Below, in pieces: positions 8,984-18,636 of a stretch of 64,000 nucleotides of DNA (position 1 is its first letter; the number at the start of each line of letters is the position of its first letter). The translations under genes were made by a program, and so were the position numbers. Source of the DNA: Luteibacter jiangsuensis (lineage in GTDB: Bacteria > Pseudomonadota > Gammaproteobacteria > Xanthomonadales > Rhodanobacteraceae). Location: positions 620,001 to 684,000 of the forward strand of contig NZ_JAAQQR010000001.1 of NCBI RefSeq assembly GCF_011742555.1. Reading direction: 5' to 3'. The notes under the pieces were generated by a model that was given only the letters and a program-made list of their open reading frames with translations, had not been told where the DNA came from and did not search any database.

Positions 8984-11346
8984 GCATGCTCACGCGCAAA
9001 GGCCTCCGCGACCTGTGGCACGTGCGCACGCAGGCGCTGGCCATCGCCTGTGTCATCGCGGGCGGCGTGGCCACGCTGGTGATGTCTCGCTCCACGCTGG
9101 AGTCGCTATCGAACACACGCGCACTGTTCTATCAGGAAGAAGCACTCGCCGACCTGTGGGCACCGCTGAAGCGGGCACCCGACACGCTGCTGCCGCGCCT
9201 GGCATCCGTGCCGGGTGTGCAGGCTGCCGAAACACGGTTGCTTGCCAACGCCACATTGAACGTGGCGGGATTCGAGGAACCGGCGCGCGGCGACATCGTT
9301 TCGCTCCCCCTGGACGGGGGCCAACCGTTGCTCAATCGCGTGCATCTCGTGAGCGGGCGCCTTCCCGATCCTGATGCGGACGCAGAGATCTTGCTGGGCG
9401 AGGCCTTCGCCCAGGCCCACCGCTTGCAGCTTGGCGACAGCCTGCGGCTGATCCTTCAAGGGCACGCCACGACGATGCGCATCGTCGGCATCGGAACGTC
9501 GCCCGAATACGTGTACCAGAGCCCGCCGGGGGCCGCATTTCCCGACTTCCAGCGCTTCGCCGTGTTGTGGATGAACCGACATGCGATGGAGAAGGCGCTG
9601 GATATGGATGGTGCGTTCAACAATGTGGTGTTCCGTCTCCGCACGGGAGCCATCGCCGAGGCCGTGGCTTCGGAGGTCGACGGGCTGCTGGCGCGTTACG
9701 GTGGCGTGGGCGCCTACGGCCGGCACGAGCAAACGTCAGCCCGTTACCTGGAAGAAGAATTGCGCCAGCTGCGCACCATGGCCACGCTGTTCCCTGTCAT
9801 CTTCCTCGGAGTAGCTGCCTTTCTCGTCCACGTGGTGCTGATGCGACTGCTGAGCACGCAGCGCGAACAGGTCGGCGTGCTGAAGGCCTTTGGTTACGGC
9901 AACCGGACCCTGGCCGTTCATTACCTGGGCATCGCAACCTGGATCGCCGCCGGCGGAGCGTTACTCGGCATCGCGCTGGGAACCGCCCTGGGAAGCTGGC
10001 TGGCCCATGTCTACCAGGGGATCTATCGCTTTCCGTTCCTCACCTATCGGCTCAGCCTGGGCGCGACGGCACTCGGACTGGCGGTGAGTTTCGCCGCCGC
10101 GTGCGGTGGCGCGCTCCTGGCACTGCGTGCCGCTGCCGCGCTGCCGCCAGCCGAGGCCATGCGAGCCGCGGCCCCTTCCCGCTTCGGCGCAACGATACTG
10201 GAGCGACTGGGATTCCAGCGGTGGTTGTCGCCCTCTGCCCGCATCGCCATTCGCGACCTGGAGCGCCGGCCCGGCAGGGCATCGATCACCCTCGCTGGCC
10301 TGGCCATGGCGTGTGCCGTGATGACGGTCGGCCGCTTCCAGGGCGATGCCATCGATCGCATGGTGAACGTGCAGCTCAGCATCGCGCAGACACACGATAT
10401 CGAAGTGAACTTCGTGGATCTTGCCCCGCGTGGCGCCGTGTTCGAGCTCGCCGCACTGCCCGGCGTACGGGAAGCCGAACCGGTGCGTTCGGCGCCGGTG
10501 CGCCTGGTTCATGGGCTGCGTTCGTATCGCACGACCCTGGAAGGCCTGCCACCGAATGCACGACTGAGGCGCCCCGTGGACGCGAAGCTCCGGCGTGTGG
10601 AACCCCAGAGCAACGATCTGCTACTGACCGACTACCTCGGAACGATGCTGGACCTGAAAGCCGGAGACCTTCTGGACATCCAGGCGCTGGACGGTCACAG
10701 GCACCGGCGGGAAATGCGGGTGTCCGGTTTCGTGCACGAGTACATCGGCGCACGTGGCTACATGGACCTGGACTCCCTCAACCGGCAGCTGGGGGATGGC
10801 GATGTGATTTCCGGAGTACTTCTGGGCGTGGCACCGGGCGCCGAGCCGGATGTCTACCTCCGGCTGAGCCGCCGCCCCCGCGTGATGGGAATCGCTTCGC
10901 GCCTGGCATCCGTGCGCAGCTTTTACGCCACCATGGGCGAAAGCATGCTGATCTTCTCGCTCGTCGCTGCGCTTCTCGGCGCGGTCATCAACTTTGGCGT
11001 CGTCTACAACGCCGCACGCATCAGCCTGTCCGAGCGAGGGCGCGAACTGGCCAGCCTGCGCGTTCTCGGCATGACCCGCGCGGAGGTCGGCGGCTTGCTG
11101 CTCGGCCAGCTCGGATTGCTGGTGTTCCTGTCACTGCCCTGCGGCCTGGTGGCCGGCTGGGCGCTCTGCTGGCTGATGGCTCGCGGATTCCAGTCGGAAC
11201 TGTTCCGCGTGCCGGCGGTGCTTTCCACGGCAACCTACGCGTTCGCCGCGATCACCGTGCTGGCCGCCAGCGGGTTGTCGGCTCTGCTGGTGTACCGGCG
11301 CATCAGCCGCCTGGACCTTGTCGCCGTGCTCAAGACGCGGGAGTGA
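8980..11346 (+). CDS. ABC transporter permease with two FtsX domains
   Basis: A 788-residue inner-membrane protein. One transmembrane helix at residues 18-38 is followed by a periplasmic region and a first FtsX core of three helices (about 265-390); a second helix-periplasm-FtsX unit follows (about 430-785). This doubled layout is that of YbbP-like permeases. It probably starts at GTG 8980, overlapping the ATPase stop; ATG 8986, two codons later, is the alternative. With its ATPase and adaptor it should act on periplasmic or envelope substrates, such as lipid, antibiotic or peptide export. Confidence 0.88.
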   Translation: MSMLTRKGLRDLWHVRTQALAIACVIAGGVATLVMSRSTLESLSNTRALFYQEEALADLWAPLKRAPDTLLPRLASVPGVQAAETRLLANATLNVAGFEEPARGDIVSLPLDGGQPLLNRVHLVSGRLPDPDADAEILLGEAFAQAHRLQLGDSLRLILQGHATTMRIVGIGTSPEYVYQSPPGAAFPDFQRFAVLWMNRHAMEKALDMDGAFNNVVFRLRTGAIAEAVASEVDGLLARYGGVGAYGRHEQTSARYLEEELRQLRTMATLFPVIFLGVAAFLVHVVLMRLLSTQREQVGVLKAFGYGNRTLAVHYLGIATWIAAGGALLGIALGTALGSWLAHVYQGIYRFPFLTYRLSLGATALGLAVSFAAACGGALLALRAAAALPPAEAMRAAAPSRFGATILERLGFQRWLSPSARIAIRDLERRPGRASITLAGLAMACAVMTVGRFQGDAIDRMVNVQLSIAQTHDIEVNFVDLAPRGAVFELAALPGVREAEPVRSAPVRLVHGLRSYRTTLEGLPPNARLRRPVDAKLRRVEPQSNDLLLTDYLGTMLDLKAGDLLDIQALDGHRHRREMRVSGFVHEYIGARGYMDLDSLNRQLGDGDVISGVLLGVAPGAEPDVYLRLSRRPRVMGIASRLASVRSFYATMGESMLIFSLVAALLGAVINFGVVYNAARISLSERGRELASLRVLGMTRAEVGGLLLGQLGLLVFLSLPCGLVAGWALCWLMARGFQSELFRVPAVLSTATYAFAAITVLAASGLSALLVYRRISRLDLVAVLKTRE

Positions 11347-11360
11347 TTCCGGATACCGTC

Positions 11361-12566
11361 ATGACCATTCGCCGCCGCATTGCCATTCTGATTGCCGCCG
11401 GGGTCGTCGTCGCCGGCGCGTGGTGGGCCCTACGGCCCACGCCCCGCCCGGTGGATGTGGTGCGCGTCACCCGCGGACCGCTGCTGCAGCAGTTCGAAGA
11501 AGAAGGCCGGACCGAGCTCGCGCATCGATGGGCCGTGTCCTCGCCCATCGCCGGCACCCTTCGCCGCATCGATCTCCTGCAGGGCGACCCGGTGAAGGAA
11601 GGCCAATCAATCGCGCAGATCGAGCCGCTGCGTGCCCAACTGCTCGACCCCGCCAACCGCGCGCGCCTGCTCGCGGAAGAACGAGCCGCGCAGGCAGCCA
11701 TGCGGGCTGCCCGGCAACGCCAGGCCGCCGCGCAGGTGGACGCCGATCTCGCATCGAAAGACGTGCAACGCATGCGAAAGCTCGGCAATGCGGGCGTCGT
11801 GAGCGTCGCCGCTCTGGACGAGGCCGAAGGGCGAGTGCTCCGTGCAAGGGCGTCGGCCTCCGCGGCCGAAGCCGATTACAACGCAGCGGACGCTCAGCGG
11901 GCCGCCCTGGCAGCGCTCCTGCAAGGACAAGGCGCTTCCGGCGGCCCCTTGGTGACACTCGTCTCACCCATCGACGGCGTCGTTCTCCATCGCTACCTCC
12001 AGAGCGCCACGCCGGTCCAGCCAGGCCAGACGCTGATAGAGGTCGGTAACCTCAAGGAACTCCAGGTGATGGCGCAAGTGCTCTCCCAGCAGGCCGCCCT
12101 GCTGCGGCCGGGAACGCCCGCGCAGGTATTGCGCTGGGGTGGCGACATGCCACTGCCTGCGCGCGTGGCCAGGATCGAACCCGGCGGTTACACAAAGATC
12201 TCGGCGCTCGGTGTGGAGGAGCAACGCACGCAGGTCTGGCTCGACATCATGGCGCCACGCGAACGCTGGTCGCAGCTTGGCGATGGTTATCGCGTCGAAG
12301 TCGCATTCGACGTGGCGCGCAAGGAAAACGTACTGAAAGTCGAGGCAAATGCCTTGTTTCTCGATGGAGCGGATTGGGCAGCCTATCGGCTCGACGGGAA
12401 CCGGCTTCGCCGGGTGCACGTCCAGACCGGCATGCGTGGCGGCGTCGAGGTCGAGGTGGCGAAGGGCCTTGCGGAAGGCGACCGCGTCGCGGCATTTCCC
12501 GACGATCGCATGGACGACGGCATGCGCGTCGAGGCTCTGGAGCGAAGCGCTTCAGCGGCGAAATAG
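11361..12566 (+). CDS. HlyD-family periplasmic adaptor of the ABC exporter
   Basis: A membrane-fusion protein of 401 residues: N-terminal anchor (RIAILIAAGVVVAGAWWAL), a lipoyl-like half (SPIAGTLRRIDLLQGDPV), an Ala/Arg/Gln-rich coiled-coil hairpin (about residues 90-190), the second lipoyl half (LVSPIDGVVLHRYL) and beta-barrel/C-terminal domains. It bridges the inner-membrane ABC pump to an outer-membrane channel; no TolC gene is present here, so one must be supplied elsewhere. An in-frame GTG at 11343 overlaps the permease stop (GTGA) and may be the real, coupled start, adding six residues. Confidence 0.88.
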   Translation: MTIRRRIAILIAAGVVVAGAWWALRPTPRPVDVVRVTRGPLLQQFEEEGRTELAHRWAVSSPIAGTLRRIDLLQGDPVKEGQSIAQIEPLRAQLLDPANRARLLAEERAAQAAMRAARQRQAAAQVDADLASKDVQRMRKLGNAGVVSVAALDEAEGRVLRARASASAAEADYNAADAQRAALAALLQGQGASGGPLVTLVSPIDGVVLHRYLQSATPVQPGQTLIEVGNLKELQVMAQVLSQQAALLRPGTPAQVLRWGGDMPLPARVARIEPGGYTKISALGVEEQRTQVWLDIMAPRERWSQLGDGYRVEVAFDVARKENVLKVEANALFLDGADWAAYRLDGNRLRRVHVQTGMRGGVEVEVAKGLAEGDRVAAFPDDRMDDGMRVEALERSASAAK

Positions 12567-12654
12567 GGGTGGCGCCCGGAGGCTGAACGGCCTGCCGTTT
12601 TTGCGGTGCAGCGTGACAGCCGACGGAACACCGACTTAACTTGCGCCTGGGGAT

Positions 12655-12668
12655 TTAGATCGATCCAA
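12655..12668. promoter_or_regulatory. LacI-type operator, distal copy
   Basis: TTAGATCGATCCAA differs by one base from the perfect palindrome at 12863. The centre-to-centre distance of 208 bp is close to a whole number of helical turns, which would suit looping by a tetrameric LacI-family repressor. Confidence 0.6.
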
Positions 12669-12862
12669 GTTAAGGACGGGCAAGACGGCCGCAAGGGGAC
12701 CGTCGGCGACCTCCCAAACCTGGATCGCAAGTCGGGGAGCCAGCGCATGAAACCTGAAACGACCTGCGTTTTTTCAACGACCGGCACGCCTGCCGCCGTA
12801 CTGCATTCCCTGAGTTGAAGCTTCCTCGCCAATGAGCCGGGGGGCTTGCTGGCGGCCAGATT

Positions 12863-12876
12863 TTGGATCGATCCAA
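12863..12876. promoter_or_regulatory. LacI-type operator, proximal copy
   Basis: TTGGATCGATCCAA is a perfect 14-bp palindrome with the central CG typical of LacI-family operators, 106 bases before the TonB-receptor start. The repressor gene is not in the window. The genes downstream suggest an effector from mannose-containing glycans. Confidence 0.65.
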
Positions 12877-12982
12877 GGTGTAGGAGGGCGCGTGCAGTCA
12901 TAGATCGCACATCTGCAGCAGTGAACGGGGGAGTACCGCGCCACCTTATTCAAGGGCGCGCATCACTGAGGGAAACACAACA

Positions 12983-15900
12983 ATGTCTTATTTGCCGCAT
13001 ATGCTCACGCGCAAACCGCTTTACGCCGCCATCGCCACCGCCACCCTGTCGCTCGCCGGCTTCGCGATCGTTCCCGCGACGGCCTTCGCGCAGGACGCTG
13101 CGCCTGCCGCCGCCTCGACGGCAGCGACACCCGCAACCACACAGACGGACAAGGACCGGCAGGCTGCCGACAAAGAACAGCAGGCCGCAGACAAGGATAG
13201 GCAGGGTAACGCCGCCAAGAGCGCCACCAAGCTGGACACCGTCGTCGTCACCAGTTATCGCCAGTCGATCGACCAGAACGTGCTCGACAAGCGCGACGCC
13301 AATTCCATCGTGGAAGTGATCAACGCGCAGAACATCGCGCAGTTCCCCGCCAAGAACATCGCCGACGCGCTGGCGCACGTTCCGGGCGTGGTCATCAGCC
13401 GCGAATCGGGCGAAGGCAAGACCGTCAGCATCCGCGGCCTCGCGCCGGAGCTGACCTATACGCAGTTGAACGGCAACTACGTCGCCTCGGCCGATACCTC
13501 GGCGGGCCTGACGCGCTCGTTCAACTACACGCTGTTCCCGGCCAACATGTTCGCCGACATCAAGCTCTACAAGAGCCTTGAAGCGCGCCTCGACGAAGGC
13601 GGCATCGGCGGCAACGTGGACCTGCGCACCCGTCGTCCGCTCGAAATGGACGCGAACGAGGGTTTCGTGACCGGCACCGCCGCGGGTTCGGATACCAGCG
13701 CCAAGACGGAGCCGCAGGGCGCTGCGCTGTGGTCCTGGAAGAACAAGGACGAGACGTTCGGCGTGCTCGTTGCCGGTGCCTACCAGAAGCGCCAGGCAAG
13801 GACGTATTCGGCGGACGCCTCGAGCTGGCACTGGTGGTCGGACAACTGTACCGACCATGACACCTGCACGCAGCCGCCCGTCGACGTCCATGGCAACCCG
13901 TATGGCTCGGCCGTGAACAACAACATCGACCTCTGGGGCAACGGTGTCGTCGACCAGGCCGGCAACGTTTCCAACGGCTTCTGGATGCCGCAGCAGTTCT
14001 CCACCAGCCGCAACGACCTGACGCTGAAGACCAAGGGCGCCCAGGCCACGATGCAGTTCAAGCCCAGCGACCACTTCCTGCTGACGGGTAACTACTTCCG
14101 CTTCGAGCGCCAGCAGACCCAGATCACGAACACGCTGGAAATCCCCGAGTGGGGCCTGCCGAACAACAGCAACTACGCCGATCAGAACGGCCGCCTGCTC
14201 GCCCCGAACGGCCTGACCTTCGACAAGTCCGGCACCATCGTCACCGGTGCGAACTACGTGCTGCCGCCGGCCGGCGTCGGCTGTAATTCCACCGTGAACC
14301 CGGTCACCGGCGCGACCCGCCAGGCCGTGGACGTGTGCAACACGGAAATTCCGTGGCTCAACGGCAACTACTCGGTCGAGAAGGCCACGTCGCAAACCAT
14401 CAACCTCGAAGGCGAGTGGGACAACGGCGGCAACCTCAGCGGCTCGTTCAACGTCGGCCGCACGTGGGCGAAGGGTGGTCCGTCGATCGAACTGGGCATG
14501 GCCGCCAAGCCACGCAACTTCGTGAACGGCCAGTGGGTGAACGGCAGCACCGGCGCGGCGTGGAACCTGAGCGGCAAGCCCGGGATCACCGCCGACCAGT
14601 CCGTACTGCAGAACATGCTCGCCGGCGCCGGTCAGGTCGACCTGGGCTCGACGGGCTCCAACATGGTGAACACCCGTAACTCGCAGAACTTCGCGCAGAC
14701 GGACTTCACCTGGGCGTTCGATTCCTCGTGGCTGCAGTCGCTGCAGTTCGGTGCGAAGTACAGCGACGCCAACGCGGAGCAGCAGAGCAACGAGGTGCGC
14801 TGGTACTGCAAGGGCACCACGCTGCAGTTCCAGACCTGCGATCCAAACGCGGGCCAGCTGCCTGCCGGCTTCCTGCTGCCGGATTACCTCGAAGGCGTGA
14901 ACCATGCCTACGGCGACAGCATCTTCCCGGCGATCAACTTCCCGGCCTACTACAACCACCTGAACGACACCTACGACCGCACGATCTACAACAAGCCGCA
15001 GAACAAGTCGTCGATCGGCGAGAAGGTCGCTGCCGCCTATGTCCAGGCGAACTTCGACACGGGCACCGTGCGCGGCAACGTCGGCGTGCGCTTCGTCACC
15101 ACGAAGCAGGACCTCACCGTCGCCAACCAGGTCACCACAAACAACGCGGTGTACTACCACGACGCGGGCGGCAACATCCTGATCTGCCCGGCCTCGGGCA
15201 TCAACGCCGGCGGTGGCCCATGCGCTCCGGGTGACTTCCAGTACCTGCCGCGCGAAGTGTCGGTCATCGAGAACTTCAACAACTCGACGACGAACAAGCG
15301 CTACAACAAGTTCCTGCCCAGCTTCAACGTGGCGTGGACGATCGCGGACGACTTCGTCCTCCGTGCCGCAGGCTCGCAGGCGATGGCCCGTGCCAACTAC
15401 ACGGACCTCGCGCAGTTGGGTCAGCTCACGAACAACACGCAGGAGTATTACAACGACCGCAAGCAGTTCGGCGCTCCCCTGCCGGGCTGGTACGGTTCCG
15501 GTGCCAACGCCGACCTGAAGCCGTTCACGGCCACGCAGTTCGACCTCGCCGGCGAGTGGTACTACGCAACGCACGGCGTCGTCGGCATCGACTTCTTCCA
15601 GAAGAAGGTGAAGAACTTCGTCGTTCCCGTCACCGTCAACAACATCGACGTGAACGTGGGCGGTACGCAGACGAACTTCCGTCAGTACAGCACGAATGCG
15701 AACGGCCGTTCCGGTACCTCGAAGGGTATCGAAATCTACGCACAGCACACCTGGGATTCGGGCTTCGGCTACATCGCCAACTACACGCTCAACCACACCA
15801 ACGAAACCGCCGTGTCCCTGGGCGACACCCAGGTGGGCAAGGCGGAGTTGATCGGCAGCGCGAAGTACGCGGCGAACGTGTCGCTGTTCTATGAAAAGAA

Positions 15901-16186
15901 CGGCCTGCTGCTGCGTGCCAGCGACAACTGGACCGGCCGCACGATGCAGGGGCTGGCCGCCGGCCTGCCGATCTACGCGCAGCCGTACCACCAGATCGAT
16001 CTGAACGGCGACTACGAGTTCAACAAGCACTTCATGGTCACCGCCTCGATCATCAACTTCAACAAGGCAAGGCCGCACACCTATCTGGGTGGCGACACGC
16101 GGTCGCGCCTGGTGCAGCTGATGTATCCGGGCCGCCAGTACTACCTCGGCGTGACCTACAAGTTCGGTGGTGAAAGCGACAGGTAA
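12983..16186 (+). CDS. TonB-dependent outer-membrane receptor (Xanthomonas/Caulobacter class)
   Basis: A 1067-residue outer-membrane receptor. A signal peptide ending ATAFAQDAAP is followed by an unusual polar spacer with DKDRQAADKEQQAADKDRQ (about residues 53-71), a TonB-box-like LDTVVVTSYRQS and a plug domain (about residues 85-250, with IADALAHVPGVVISRESGEG). The long beta-barrel ends in an aromatic strand (YYLGVTYKFGG). Receptors of this class import large carbohydrates with energy from TonB-ExbB-ExbD. Paired LacI-like operators lie upstream, and GH92 and GH2 enzymes follow after a strong hairpin, so the likely ligands are mannose-containing oligosaccharides. Confidence 0.93.
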   Translation: MSYLPHMLTRKPLYAAIATATLSLAGFAIVPATAFAQDAAPAAASTAATPATTQTDKDRQAADKEQQAADKDRQGNAAKSATKLDTVVVTSYRQSIDQNVLDKRDANSIVEVINAQNIAQFPAKNIADALAHVPGVVISRESGEGKTVSIRGLAPELTYTQLNGNYVASADTSAGLTRSFNYTLFPANMFADIKLYKSLEARLDEGGIGGNVDLRTRRPLEMDANEGFVTGTAAGSDTSAKTEPQGAALWSWKNKDETFGVLVAGAYQKRQARTYSADASSWHWWSDNCTDHDTCTQPPVDVHGNPYGSAVNNNIDLWGNGVVDQAGNVSNGFWMPQQFSTSRNDLTLKTKGAQATMQFKPSDHFLLTGNYFRFERQQTQITNTLEIPEWGLPNNSNYADQNGRLLAPNGLTFDKSGTIVTGANYVLPPAGVGCNSTVNPVTGATRQAVDVCNTEIPWLNGNYSVEKATSQTINLEGEWDNGGNLSGSFNVGRTWAKGGPSIELGMAAKPRNFVNGQWVNGSTGAAWNLSGKPGITADQSVLQNMLAGAGQVDLGSTGSNMVNTRNSQNFAQTDFTWAFDSSWLQSLQFGAKYSDANAEQQSNEVRWYCKGTTLQFQTCDPNAGQLPAGFLLPDYLEGVNHAYGDSIFPAINFPAYYNHLNDTYDRTIYNKPQNKSSIGEKVAAAYVQANFDTGTVRGNVGVRFVTTKQDLTVANQVTTNNAVYYHDAGGNILICPASGINAGGGPCAPGDFQYLPREVSVIENFNNSTTNKRYNKFLPSFNVAWTIADDFVLRAAGSQAMARANYTDLAQLGQLTNNTQEYYNDRKQFGAPLPGWYGSGANADLKPFTATQFDLAGEWYYATHGVVGIDFFQKKVKNFVVPVTVNNIDVNVGGTQTNFRQYSTNANGRSGTSKGIEIYAQHTWDSGFGYIANYTLNHTNETAVSLGDTQVGKAELIGSAKYAANVSLFYEKNGLLLRASDNWTGRTMQGLAAGLPIYAQPYHQIDLNGDYEFNKHFMVTASIINFNKARPHTYLGGDTRSRLVQLMYPGRQYYLGVTYKFGGESDR

Positions 16187-16196
16187 AAAAATCGGC

Positions 16197-16221
16197 GGGG
16201 CCGGGCAGATCGCCCGGCCCC
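16197..16221 (+). terminator. Strong intercistronic hairpin
   Basis: GGGGCCGGGC and GCCCGGCCCC form a perfect 10-bp GC stem with a 5-nt loop, 11 bases after the receptor stop. The T-tract after it (GTCTTCTTT) is interrupted, so it may act as a partial terminator or an mRNA-stabilising hairpin that sets receptor expression above that of the enzymes. Confidence 0.7.
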
Positions 16222-16249
16222 GTCTTCTTTCCAGGCGAAGGAAACCCAC

Positions 16250-18616
16250 ATGACCATTTCCCCGGCACGCCGTCCCCATCGTGCCCTGGCCGCCGCGTTG
16301 TCGATGCTCATCGTCACTTCCGCGACGACCGTGCTGGCCAAGGACAACAAGCCCGCCTCCCCGACCGCGCCGGTCGACCTGGCCAATCCACTGGTGGGCA
16401 CCGCGTCGCTCGACAACCAGGCGCTGCTCGGCAACGCGCCGCCACCCGGCGAACCTACCTACACCGGCATGACCACGCCCGGCGCCAGCCTTCCGCAAAG
16501 CGCGACCGAAGCGGCGCCGGTCAACATCAATGCCGACCTCGGTTTCGCTACCGGCGTGCCCGTGGCTTACGACTACCGGCGTCCCGTGATGTTCGGCTTC
16601 ACCGGCGGCGGCTCGACCTACGGTGCGCGCGGCGCGCCGATGGTCATGCCCGTGGTGGGCGACTGGACCGTCCCCCCCGACTACGCCACCGCCTATTACG
16701 ACAAGGCGACCGAGAAAGCCTCACCCGGCTACTACGCCGTCGATCTGGCGACCTTCCGCACAAAGGTGGAGCTGACGGCGACGCAGTGGACCAGCCTCAT
16801 GCGCTTCACCTTCCCCGAAAGCCATCGCTCGAACGTGGTCGTGAACCTGCGCCGGGATGGGGGCGATGTGGAGGTGGTGGACGACCATACCGTTCGTGGC
16901 GTCGCCACGGCCGGCCGCAGGGACAGGGACGCCGACGGCCCCTACTTCATCGCCGAATTCTCGCGCCCGTTCGCCAGCTTCGGCACGTTCCACTCGGAAG
17001 TGACCAACAAGGGCGAGGGTCTCGGCCGAGAGGACGTGCAGGCAGGTCGCCGGAAGGTTTCCGGCGACTATGCCGGCGCCTACCTCACGTTCGACACCAA
17101 GGCAGGCGACCAGGTCGTGGTTCGCATCGCCCACGGCCACAGTGCCGAGGAAGCCGGGCAGCGGCTTCGCGCGCAGGACAGCGACACGGACTTCGACCGT
17201 GTGCATGCGAAGGCACGCGCCCGCTGGGCGCAGTTATTCGATCGTGTGCAAGTCACCGGCGGCACGGCGAAGCAGCGCACCCTGTTCTACTCCACGCTCT
17301 ACCACTCCTTCGCCAGCCCGCGCATGATCGCCCGCAAGGGCGAGCACTACACCGACGCCGAAGGCAACGACCGGGTGGCCGACTACGACCACTACGGACC
17401 GGTGCCCTTCTGGGACACGGGCCGCAACCAGATCGTTCTGCTGATGCTGCTCGAACCGAACGTGGTGCAGGACATCATGCGTTCCGAGTTCGACAGGGCG
17501 CGCGAGCGCGGATACATGAACACGTCGTTCCACGGCGACCATGCCGTGTTCCTTTACGACGGCGCGTGGCAGCGCGGCATCGATTTCGACTACGCCGCCG
17601 TGTACGAGTACCTGCGCAAGAACGCCACCGACCCGAAGGGGCCGCGCGGCTACCTCGCCGAGTACATGAAGCAGGGATGGATTTCCGACATCGTTCCGCC
17701 CGGCAATCCCAGCCCGCCTTACGCGGGTGGCAAGGCCGGCGTGGCCACCACACTGGAATACGCCTGGGACGATTACGCCCTGGCCGATGTGGCGCGGCGC
17801 CTCGGCAAGAACGACGATGCCGAGATGTTCACGCAGCGGGCGTCGAACTACCGCAACCTGTTCGATCCTTCGGTCGGATTCTTCCGCGGCCGCACCGAGG
17901 ACGGAAAATGGATCTCGCCCTTCGACCCGGGCGAACCGTATTACAACTTCATGATGAAGGAAGCATCGGGCTGGTCCACATTGTGGCTGGTTCCGCATGA
18001 CGTGCAGGGCCTGATGAACCTGCTCGGCGGGCGGGATGCCTTCAACAGGAAGCTCGATACGTTCTTCTCCACGCCGTATACCGCCAAAGGCATCTGCCGC
18101 GACTGCACCGGCCTGATCGGGCAATACGTGCAAGGCAACCAGCCGGACCAGCAGGCCGCCTACCTTTATGCGTGGAGCGGCCAGCCCTGGAAGACGCAGG
18201 CCCTGACGCGCCGCATCCTCGACGAACTCTACGGCAGCGACGCCACCGGCTACGGTTTCCCCGGCATGGACGACCAGGGCTCGACGTCCTCCTGGTATGT
18301 GCTGAGTGCGATGGGCTTCTACCCTGTCGATCCGTCCACGCCCGACTACATCATCGGCAGTCCGATCTTCGACCGGGTGCGCCTGAGCATGGGGAACGGA
18401 AAGACCTTCGAGATCGTCGCCCGCAACAACTCGGCAAAGAACAAGTACATCCAGTCGGCCACGCTTAATGGCAAGGCGTGGACGAAGCCGTGGTTCAGCC
18501 ACGCCGACATAGCCAACGGCGCCACGCTGGTGCTCACGATGGGACCCGAGCCGAACAAGGCCTGGGGTGCCGACCCGCACGACGCACCGCGTTCCATGTC
18601 CGCGGCACAGCGATAA
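16250..18616 (+). CDS. Secreted GH92 alpha-mannosidase, second copy
   Basis: A 788-residue GH92 enzyme with a signal peptide (residues 1-33, ending TTVLAKD). GH92 motifs are present: VDLANPLVGTAS at the N-terminus, GFPGMDDQGSTSSWYVLSAMGFYPVDP near residue 670 and GSPIFDRVRL after it. It is clearly a diverged paralogue of the enzyme at 3047: the N-terminal PLIGTTNGGN region differs and it has DDQGSTSSW where the first has DDLGEMSSW. That suggests a different linkage or cleavage step. It is the second gene of the TonB-receptor locus, with AAGGA before ATG 16250. Confidence 0.92.
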   Translation: MTISPARRPHRALAAALSMLIVTSATTVLAKDNKPASPTAPVDLANPLVGTASLDNQALLGNAPPPGEPTYTGMTTPGASLPQSATEAAPVNINADLGFATGVPVAYDYRRPVMFGFTGGGSTYGARGAPMVMPVVGDWTVPPDYATAYYDKATEKASPGYYAVDLATFRTKVELTATQWTSLMRFTFPESHRSNVVVNLRRDGGDVEVVDDHTVRGVATAGRRDRDADGPYFIAEFSRPFASFGTFHSEVTNKGEGLGREDVQAGRRKVSGDYAGAYLTFDTKAGDQVVVRIAHGHSAEEAGQRLRAQDSDTDFDRVHAKARARWAQLFDRVQVTGGTAKQRTLFYSTLYHSFASPRMIARKGEHYTDAEGNDRVADYDHYGPVPFWDTGRNQIVLLMLLEPNVVQDIMRSEFDRARERGYMNTSFHGDHAVFLYDGAWQRGIDFDYAAVYEYLRKNATDPKGPRGYLAEYMKQGWISDIVPPGNPSPPYAGGKAGVATTLEYAWDDYALADVARRLGKNDDAEMFTQRASNYRNLFDPSVGFFRGRTEDGKWISPFDPGEPYYNFMMKEASGWSTLWLVPHDVQGLMNLLGGRDAFNRKLDTFFSTPYTAKGICRDCTGLIGQYVQGNQPDQQAAYLYAWSGQPWKTQALTRRILDELYGSDATGYGFPGMDDQGSTSSWYVLSAMGFYPVDPSTPDYIIGSPIFDRVRLSMGNGKTFEIVARNNSAKNKYIQSATLNGKAWTKPWFSHADIANGATLVLTMGPEPNKAWGADPHDAPRSMSAAQR

Positions 18617-18636
18617 CACGAGAAAGGGAAGAACGG

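Larger units (their letters stand above)
12567..12982 (+). other. Intergenic region upstream of the TonB-receptor operon
   Basis: This 416-bp non-coding stretch holds a weak hairpin with T-run (AACGG/CCGTT, 12586-12603) that may end the ABC exporter operon, and two LacI-like operators at 12655 and 12863. An RBS-like GAGGG lies 12 bases before the ATG at 12983. No convincing gene was seen in it. Confidence 0.6.

Noticed and set aside
12950-16498. A 1182-codon open frame on the minus strand opposite the TonB receptor
   Set aside because: It is antisense to a receptor with complete motifs, has no recognisable domain and is rich in Arg, Val and His as expected for shadows in GC-rich DNA.
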